A DNA stretch of 64,000 bases. Source: Aculops lycopersici. Taxonomy: Eukaryota; Arthropoda; Arachnida; Trombidiformes; Eriophyidae. A program made the translations under genes and the position numbers. This document shows positions 53,186-61,083 of this stretch, one piece after another. The notes beneath the pieces were generated by a model. That model did no database searches. It had not been told where the DNA came from and saw only the letters and a program-made list of their open reading frames with translations. The DNA is taken from assembly GCA_015350385.1 (NCBI GenBank), contig WNKI01000003.1:2579799-2643798 (forward strand), written 5' to 3'. Within the stretch, counting starts at the first letter, position 1. The number at the start of each line of letters is the position of its first letter.

Positions 53186-56100
53186 TCAACTCACCGGAAT
53201 ATTAGACATTGAGTTGGCAGCATTAGTGCTGATCATATTTGGCGTCTTATAAAATTGAACCGCAAACTCCTCGAACGATTGGCACTCCGAGTGGTTTGTA
53301 ATAATGGTTTCAATTAACCTATTGCGCTCCTCAAAGTGCGACTGGTAGTAGGGCAACTTGAGTCGCTTGGCTCGGCTTGCATTGATTGCCGTTGCTCTCA
53401 CTAGAGACGCCAAGCTCGTTTGGTGGACTATGCAATTGTCAAACAGTGGGCCAAACGATGGCACATCCGGTTTGCATGAGATCTGAATGCGAAAGTAGCC
53501 CTGGAATGTTAGCATTGGATAGATTGCAATGATAACGTCGCCAAACTCCGTTGGTATGATGCCACGGCGATAGTCGCGCGAATGTTCCGACCAAACAATA
53601 TGAATCTCATCGTTGCCCAAATGGCGCAGCTTCCTATTCAACGACTCGTCGTCGGCTGGACCATTCAAGGGTATTTGAGTGCTGACATGAAACATTACCT
53701 CTGTGGTTCCATTGCAATAGTATGGACTAGTGTCGCCCGTGCTCTTGTTAGATTGCAATCCGCCCTTGAAGCCCAAATGGCTTGCCAAATTCACCTCCCA
53801 ACCCAAACCGGAAACGAAGTCTTCAAAGCCGCGGCTACCGGTGGAATTGGTTAAAATGGAATTCTTGTCCTCCTGTCCATTGGCCACATACAAAACGGCG
53901 ATTTTGTGAGTCTCGCGGCCCGTTTGACTGTCTAGATTCTTCAACTCCCTCAATAACCTTGCGCTTTTGGTTAAAGTTTCCACCTTGCATCTCTTCTCCC
54001 AACTTAAAAAGCCCAAATGTTGCACCAGCCGTCGGCACTGTTCAAAAGATAAGCCTCTAGTTTCTTCGTGTTGATTCATCGCAGGCGTAGAATTAGATTC
54101 AAAACCAACGAGTTGCTTGGCGCCGCCAAACTTCAGCAAAACCCTATCCATGTCGTCGGATTTGTCACAATAGTTGAGCTCTTGAAATCGTTGGTTAGTC
54201 AACAGAGCAATCATGGTTTCCTCGGCGGGCGCCACTTTGTACCTGGGATTTGCAATACTTTGCGCCGCATTTCGTCGTTTGTAGGAACCGTGACACGAGG
54301 AGTCTAAAGATCCATGAGCCATCAAGTTTTGGAGTTGATTCAATAGGTCGCCGATGCAGTCGCGATTCAGCGAGGAACGCGAGCTAAGCGAGCTACTCGA
54401 GTTTCCGTCGCCATCGTTAAAATCCGAGTCATACTTCATTGAGGACCGTGAATTCTCCTCACCTTGAAAGGTCTCGGGATCGAGTGAGATGTGGTCAAAA
54501 TTTTGGTCCTCGCTCTCCAAATCCGACGATTGAGGACACTCGAGATCCAAGCAAGCGGCATCCCAAGAGTACTTGCCACACAGGTTTCTAATGATCAGGT
54601 GAATTTGCCCCTGATCCCTGGCGTCGGGGGAGCTCAAAGATTGTGTAGATCCAATTAGAGATACAATTGTGGTTTTGTTGATAACCAGTATCACAACATT
54701 CGACGAGCTCTTGTTGTCAATGAACTCCTGCTCGCTGGTTAGGTAGTCGAGTTCGCTTACGCAACACGACAAACTTGCAGCGCCCACCTGTCGGAGCGGA
54801 AAGTGGCCCAGGTATGTGAGCAACTTGTCGTGTGAAACTCCGCAAGCCAACTTGATTGCCTTTATATTCTTGGCCTCAGGCGATTGGTCGTCAGGATTTC
54901 GTGTTTGAGAATTCATCTCATTTGTTATGCTTCGATCCCGCGAGCTTACAAAACCGGAAGTCTCAAGTCCAGCGCCACTATGCGACTGTCTCCCACTGCT
55001 ACTATGTCCATCTGAACCCTTATTCGAGGTGCTAATAGAGGCTCTAGTTGTTGTCATTCTACTAGTGTTGTCGTCAATATACTGCTCGTCGTGTATAACG
55101 CACTCAAGGGATCTTAGCACGATTGTTATCAGGGATTCATTGAGATTTCTTGATAGCACCTCTCCGGCATCGTCGTCCGCACTAAGCTGGCCCACTGGCC
55201 TCAGTAGATATTGTTGACCTACAGCCAAACACCAATCCTCGAGGCAGATCAGAAGACAATGAATAGACTCCTTGTACTCTGATTTGGTGCTCATTCTTAC
55301 AACAATTTGGCAAATAGTCTGGATAACAGACGACACTAGAGTTGGTTTGTTCTGAGCCAACGAGGTTGAATGGTCGGCAAACAGGCGCAATAAATCACAG
55401 GTAATCCTAAACAGCGCGTTGTTATTGAAGTCTTGCATATCCGTTAGCAGAGTGTCAAACAAACGCTCGATATCTGGACTATCGCATTTGTCTACAAGTT
55501 CCTGGTAAACGTGCAAGCTCATCGCATTCAAAGACTTGGATCTAGTTTTTGCATCCAAAATTGTTGGTCTAACGCTACATTGCAAAAGAGTTTCCATAAT
55601 CTTGGCTTTCGTATCGCCCGATGCCACAAGATTCATTGAGTCGCTATTAGATTGGGAATCTTGTTGTTGACTAACTAATTGTTTTAAAACCATCAACTTC
55701 TTAATAGGTTTATGTAGCGACAATATTGAGGCTAGAATTTGAATGGCTTGATCGCGAGGCGATGCGGCTAGTGGCATCTCCTTAATGGTTGTCAACAATA
55801 CTGAGCGCGATCTCTCGTAAAGGTCATGGACGAGAAAGGTGCAGCCAGGTAACTCTAGGGTCAATAGTTGTGTTGCATTCTTAATAATGGAGGAATGTAT
55901 TGAGGGATCGGATGAGGCTAGTGCACGATGTAGGGCTTCATAGAAGGCAATGTAAAATTGTTGCGGAAGTTCCATGTCGTGCCTACGGATGCTCATTAAA
56001 CAGAGTAACCTGTAGGCAGTTAGACGACTTTCTTTGTACTGTCTAGGCAAATGTGTGGCTTCCAGTAGCCAAGCGGCACAGTAAGTGTAGGGTGGCACTA

Positions 56101-58996
56101 GAGTTGGTTGCTCGGGGGAACATTGATTCTCTAAACTGACGCCAAGGTTCTCGCGAGTCTTAATAAAATCGCACAAGATCGAGGCGAGACATCTGATGGC
56201 AACCAGGTGATTCTCTGGATCCTCAATGTGGTTTATATTTCCAAATAAACCCAACATCCGGCGCCACATTATAACCGAGTTCTCATTGGTCCAACCGCGA
56301 ATCGTACCACCAAGTAGGACACACTTGTTGTCGCTACTATGCTGTTGAGTTTGACTTGAGTCGTCTTGCTTCCTACTGTTGCTGCTGCCACTAGATTTTT
56401 GGTCGTTGCTTGAAATGGGCCCAGATTTTGAATTGGCATGTCCGTCACCTGAAACGCTAGCATGATCATGTTCAATGATAATATTTGAATCCTTGAGACT
56501 AGTTGCGTCCATCACATCAGTGTGAGATGGAGAACTGGATCGGCGGCCATATTTTGAGCTAATGTCCGAATCGATCATCAGGTACTCCGACTTGATGCGT
56601 CTCAGCTGGCTATTTAGCGGAAGACTAGCGTTTATGGTTGAATTGTACAATTTCACGCGACTCTGGTAAAGAAAACCATCACTACAACTTCTAACCAAGT
56701 TACCTGCCGCTCGTTGGCTCGAATCCTTGGAGTTGGCTGTCTCAAATCTAACTGCACCAGGCCTTTGTGCAGCAGTGGCACCCTGAGATTGATTAGCACC
56801 ACTAACACCTGTTGAAGCAACACCGCTTACCTTCGATGATCCAACGCCAGATTGCTGTTTTCCATCTGGACTCATGGATTCAGCGGTGGAGAAACTTTTC
56901 ATTGCTCGTGGCCGTCGCTTTCTATCTTGGGGTTTATCTAGAGGTAAGTCGGTTAGATTCAATCCGTAGACATGCTTGACTAGAACCCTAGTTAGAGATC
57001 CCATAGTTGTGTTCCACTCTTCAATAAGCTCGCGCCATCCAATTAAACTCTGCATAACTCGATGAAACTCGTGCCACATTTGACTACTAATGTGAACATA
57101 CAAATTTGCCCTGATCCAGGATACTATGAATGTTTGGAAAAAGGCGGGAGCAATACGCCCGCCAATCGTTATCTCCTTTCTCTCCGGGGGCTCAATGGAA
57201 AATAGACGCTCGGTTATGGACAACATAACATTAAGTAGCTGTTCCCAGGTTGCAGTGTTCATATAAATCTTCATCACCATGTACCTGTATATATTCATAA
57301 TACGCTTGCACATTTCCACCTGTTCGTCTAACATCGAGGGATTATGCACCCGTGCCACGAAGGCATTTGAGGAGTTAAGAACAAATGTCTGCAACAGGTC
57401 GCTGAATGATGTATAACCTAGTCTCTGATTTCGTGTTGGTCCCGCGGATTGATTTAAATTTGGACCACCGTTACAAATCCACTCTTTGTATACATTAACT
57501 ACACGCTTCATTGATGCAGGTTGATGGTAGTTTAGGAAGGCTCGCCGGAAGAGCTCATGGATAACGGCGATATTTTCTGGCCAAGTTCCGGCCACTCGCC
57601 TGGCCACTTCCATTTCGCGCGATGTCGTTTCCATATTGTTAAAAATTGCAGTTGAATTGCCATCACTAATTTGAGATAGCTCTTGGAGTTGAGTTGACGA
57701 CATGTCTCTAGCCATCATGTTGTTGTTGCTACCCGACTTTATAAGCTCATCTTGACCGGGTATCATGTCTTGACGCATGATACGAGTCAACCACCTGATG
57801 ACTATTGCTTGATACAGGCTTAGTTGTAGTTGATATTCAAGATCACCCTTGTTTCTGTGTCCAGGTGACACCGCTTGGTTCATGGCCAGCAGTCCCGTCT
57901 GTTGTCTCAAGTTTATTTGCAGGGGTCTGGGCGCGGCCATAAGTGGCTGCTTCTGTTGACCACCAGCTATTGCCTGTCTATGGTGCGATGATGATGATGA
58001 ATGGCTAGTCTGTTCATCGAATGAATGCTCGTCGTCGACATACTTTTGAACGGAATGACTTGATAGGTGAGGTCTAGTTGATAGGGATGATGATATCTGG
58101 AAATCTGGAAATATGTGTGGCAAATATATTTGCTTGAACATGTTGAATAGAAACGAGAAGCCTAGCTCTTGGTGCAATCTAACATCATCAGTTGAACTCC
58201 AACATGGCTTCGTGGTTTGGGTGACCATAAATTGTAACAAACTGTCCAAATAGAGTGACACTTCATCATTTGGCATCTGCTCATTGGCATGCATAGGCAC
58301 TAGTGGGTCAATGGAGCATAATTTTATGGGCACTTGTGGGGAGTTATTGTTATTGTTGTTGTTGTTGTTGTTGCTGTTGCTGTTACTATTATTGTTATTA
58401 TTTAGAATTGAAGAAATCTGTGGTGAGATTGGGGAATGTGTTTGCTGATGTTGCATACCAATCGGTGGACTTGTAGGTGAGGTTAGGTTTTGCTGCTGAC
58501 CTTTGTTACTAACAGTTTGGACGGCAAGGGGTGGTAGTAGATTCGGCACCAGAGAGCCAAACATAGTTTGCAGCTCTAAGTTAGTTTCATCGCTTAATAT
58601 TAGATACCAAAGGACAAATAGTCGCACTCCCTCTTGTCGGAGGCGCCAGGTATTGTTGTTATGCAAGAGTTTTTGCATAACAAAGGTAATACTATAGAAC
58701 TGCCATCTTTTCTTAATCAATTCTGGATTGAAAATCAATATCTTCTCCAACATAAACAATATGCAATCCAAATCATCGCGTCTTTGTTTTGAGTTACAAT
58801 CAAACGTTGAAAATGCGTCAATGAAGGTATGATATATAAAACTGAAATGTGACTTGAACAATCCAGGTAGTTCGTTGTAGTCCGAATGTTCAATGAGAGT
58901 TTTGAAGTGCTTCAATCGAGTAAACGAATCCCTCTTGACATCTGAAGCCTTAAGTAGGAGTTTCTTCTTGTCGATATCAGGGCCCTTCTTGAACAT
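53186..58996 (-). CDS. RALGAPA1: Ral GTPase-activating protein alpha subunit
   Basis: Catalytic subunit of the RalGAP complex. With RalGAP beta it inactivates RalA/RalB and is controlled by Akt and insulin signalling in mammals. 1936 aa in one uninterrupted exon. The N-terminus 'MFKKGPDIDKKKLLLKASDV' and 'RRDDLDCILFMLEKIL', 'KKRWQFYSITFVMQKLLH', 'RLRQEGVRLFVLWY' follow RALGAPA1. The C-terminal Rap/RanGAP domain (about 1700-1920) runs 'FEDFVSGLGWEVNLASHLGF', 'YYCNGTTEVMFHVST' and the catalytic Asn-thumb region 'RHLGNDEIHIVWSEH' (about residue 1795), then 'IPTEFGDVIIAIYP' and 'GPLFDNCIVH'. Several low-complexity spacers occur, including poly-Asn (58343-58400) and Ser-rich segments. The paralogue (A1 or A2) cannot be told. 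Confidence 0.94.
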   Translation of the reverse strand: MFKKGPDIDKKKLLLKASDVKRDSFTRLKHFKTLIEHSDYNELPGLFKSHFSFIYHTFIDAFSTFDCNSKQRRDDLDCILFMLEKILIFNPELIKKRWQFYSITFVMQKLLHNNNTWRLRQEGVRLFVLWYLILSDETNLELQTMFGSLVPNLLPPLAVQTVSNKGQQQNLTSPTSPPIGMQHQQTHSPISPQISSILNNNNNSNSNSNNNNNNNNNNSPQVPIKLCSIDPLVPMHANEQMPNDEVSLYLDSLLQFMVTQTTKPCWSSTDDVRLHQELGFSFLFNMFKQIYLPHIFPDFQISSSLSTRPHLSSHSVQKYVDDEHSFDEQTSHSSSSSHHRQAIAGGQQKQPLMAAPRPLQINLRQQTGLLAMNQAVSPGHRNKGDLEYQLQLSLYQAIVIRWLTRIMRQDMIPGQDELIKSGSNNNMMARDMSSTQLQELSQISDGNSTAIFNNMETTSREMEVARRVAGTWPENIAVIHELFRRAFLNYHQPASMKRVVNVYKEWICNGGPNLNQSAGPTRNQRLGYTSFSDLLQTFVLNSSNAFVARVHNPSMLDEQVEMCKRIMNIYRYMVMKIYMNTATWEQLLNVMLSITERLFSIEPPERKEITIGGRIAPAFFQTFIVSWIRANLYVHISSQMWHEFHRVMQSLIGWRELIEEWNTTMGSLTRVLVKHVYGLNLTDLPLDKPQDRKRRPRAMKSFSTAESMSPDGKQQSGVGSSKVSGVASTGVSGANQSQGATAAQRPGAVRFETANSKDSSQRAAGNLVRSCSDGFLYQSRVKLYNSTINASLPLNSQLRRIKSEYLMIDSDISSKYGRRSSSPSHTDVMDATSLKDSNIIIEHDHASVSGDGHANSKSGPISSNDQKSSGSSNSRKQDDSSQTQQHSSDNKCVLLGGTIRGWTNENSVIMWRRMLGLFGNINHIEDPENHLVAIRCLASILCDFIKTRENLGVSLENQCSPEQPTLVPPYTYCAAWLLEATHLPRQYKESRLTAYRLLCLMSIRRHDMELPQQFYIAFYEALHRALASSDPSIHSSIIKNATQLLTLELPGCTFLVHDLYERSRSVLLTTIKEMPLAASPRDQAIQILASILSLHKPIKKLMVLKQLVSQQQDSQSNSDSMNLVASGDTKAKIMETLLQCSVRPTILDAKTRSKSLNAMSLHVYQELVDKCDSPDIERLFDTLLTDMQDFNNNALFRITCDLLRLFADHSTSLAQNKPTLVSSVIQTICQIVVRMSTKSEYKESIHCLLICLEDWCLAVGQQYLLRPVGQLSADDDAGEVLSRNLNESLITIVLRSLECVIHDEQYIDDNTSRMTTTRASISTSNKGSDGHSSSGRQSHSGAGLETSGFVSSRDRSITNEMNSQTRNPDDQSPEAKNIKAIKLACGVSHDKLLTYLGHFPLRQVGAASLSCCVSELDYLTSEQEFIDNKSSSNVVILVINKTTIVSLIGSTQSLSSPDARDQGQIHLIIRNLCGKYSWDAACLDLECPQSSDLESEDQNFDHISLDPETFQGEENSRSSMKYDSDFNDGDGNSSSSLSSRSSLNRDCIGDLLNQLQNLMAHGSLDSSCHGSYKRRNAAQSIANPRYKVAPAEETMIALLTNQRFQELNYCDKSDDMDRVLLKFGGAKQLVGFESNSTPAMNQHEETRGLSFEQCRRLVQHLGFLSWEKRCKVETLTKSARLLRELKNLDSQTGRETHKIAVLYVANGQEDKNSILTNSTGSRGFEDFVSGLGWEVNLASHLGFKGGLQSNKSTGDTSPYYCNGTTEVMFHVSTQIPLNGPADDESLNRKLRHLGNDEIHIVWSEHSRDYRRGIIPTEFGDVIIAIYPMLTFQGYFRIQISCKPDVPSFGPLFDNCIVHQTSLASLVRATAINASRAKRLKLPYYQSHFEERNRLIETIITNHSECQSFEEFAVQFYKTPNMISTNAANSMSNIPVS

Positions 58997-60166
58997 CTTG
59001 CTAGTTTTTTCCTATTAGGATAATGGTGGCAATATATTACTATAGATCTACTCAAGTCAAGTCCTTAATTGTTAGAAAATATAAGCTACTGTTCCATGAT
59101 TCAAATCAATTCTACTTTCGAGATCCTCGATACATGATTTTTTTCCTCTCTCGAGATGACCTCAGTTTGCAAAACCTGTCTGGGATAAATATAGGTTTTT
59201 TTCAGAATACAAAGATGCTAGCGTAATAATAACATGGTACAGTCAAATTTGTGATGTAATAAGTAGGTGGTTATCAAGTATGATCAATATTTAACAAATA
59301 GTCTTCCATAGATTCATCTATCTAAGGAAGTCGATTGCGGTTCTATTGCAAGAAATAAGTTGGTGCCAGTAGGTCGATTATCTTGCTATTGTTATTAGAG
59401 TTTCTGTTGTACAATTAGTTGTTGAGCTTGCTGAGATTGGTGCTACTAATACTAAGGCTACTGTTTGCTCTAAGTCAACTATTTGCATTTGGACATCAGT
59501 TATGAGACTAGTCTCTTTGAATTTGGTTCCAGGATATGAGATATGAATCCAATTTTATAGTGGTGGTTGGTGTTTTTTGCAATAATAATGAGTAAAAATG
59601 ATAATTACCTTTATAAGTCAGTTATCTGAGAGCCATCACTGCAACAACAAGTCTACCTGTCGATCAATGGGTTTTGATGAGCCTCTCGTGAACACAACGG
59701 TAGCTCAGTAAGGTAAACAAATGCATGTAAAATCCGCCACTGGTGAGACGGAGGCGCACTAATTAAGAAAATATTTTTGAAATGAGCGCTTCTTCTAGAG
59801 AATCAAATCAGATGGATATTGGTGGAGCTCTGCGTTTCCATCTATCAAATTGTGGAAATTAGTGCATCATGTTTGCGAACTGTCCATTGAGAAGATGAAA
59901 AAACTTTCGGCTAGCCTCGGGATCATCGGTCACTTTGAAGTGCGAATTTTCACTAAAAAATTACCTGAAAGCATCGACCTTTTCCATTCGCAAATAGGCG
60001 TGTGTGAATCGATCCCGAATCAACGTGACAATGTCACATGGGGTTCTCATTGAATCTTGCGTGACGCGGGCTGGTTGTGTGTTATTTCACAATGGATGAC
60101 GGAGTTAACATAGAAAACAAGACAAAGTTTTTCTCTGCTCGATAAGATGATTCTGAATAGCGAGAA

Positions 60167-60192
60167 AACTACAGTTCGCCAGAACTGTAGTT
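60167..60192. repeat. perfect 11-bp hairpin with tetraloop
   Basis: AACTACAGTTC, loop GCCA, GAACTGTAGTT. Confidence 0.85.
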
Positions 60193-60639
60193 ATGAAACA
60201 AGTGGCCCAAGAATTTGTGCAAAGTGAAGCCATTTGTTTGTTGTTCGACACAAAACTGCTACTCGCATTCGATTAGATTTGTACCAAGACTGCTCTCACA
60301 AAGAGCGCCATTTCGGCCTGAGGGTGAACTAAACTTTGACACAGGAATGCTCTACACAACATTGAACCATTATGTTGAACAAAGGAAATTTTGTGTGTGT
60401 GTGCTGCGGATGGGTGGGAGAAGGTGAAAAATTCAAGGGGAAAAAAGTGTAGACTAGTTTTGGATCGCATTTACTGTATGCTATGGGCTTTGTGCGGCGG
60501 CCATCATCTATCGTCGCTAGCCTAACACAGTTTACTGCTCTCTGCTGGTTGCCATTGTCGCGACGGTAGTCTGCAGAATGCAAACTACACAGCAGCAAGC
60601 GGCCACCGCTGCCGTCGTTGTCGTTGGTGCCGCTGTCGT

Positions 60640-60663
60640 TGCTGCTGCTGCTGCTGCTGCTGC
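60640..60663. repeat. (GCT)n trinucleotide repeat
   Basis: Tandem GCT units upstream of USP7. Confidence 0.85.
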
Positions 60664-61083
60664 GTTTACTTACCAGTGGTTGCCGCTATCGCCACTGCTT
60701 CTCTGCGGCGAGTCTTGCCCAAAAAATGTGCGGCGCGAGAGAGAAAAAGTCTGCCTCTTAGGCATAGTGATCGAACTGGAGGGAGAGTAAAGATTTAATT
60801 ATAATGTATTCAATCAACTGATATTATAAATAAGAATACAACATATTTATTCTCAACACCATCTATTAGATTGATTTTTGTGTCAAGAAGACATTACATT
60901 ATTATATATTATACAGCGTCGTCAATATTAATTATTAGCCAAGAAGGTTTATTAAACACACGATAGACAGCAACCAAAACAATCGGTGTCCATTGCCACG
61001 CATTTTCAACGTCAGTCATCAAACTTCATTCTACACAGACTCATCATTAATTCAATTAGTATAACAATATTGATATTATCATC

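Larger units (their letters stand above)
58997..61083. other. divergent intergenic region between RalGAP alpha and USP7
   Basis: 2.1 kb. It contains a perfect 11-bp hairpin at 60167-60192 and a (GCT)n run at about 60640-60663. Open frames here are short and repeat-based. Presumably it holds both promoters. Confidence 0.5.
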
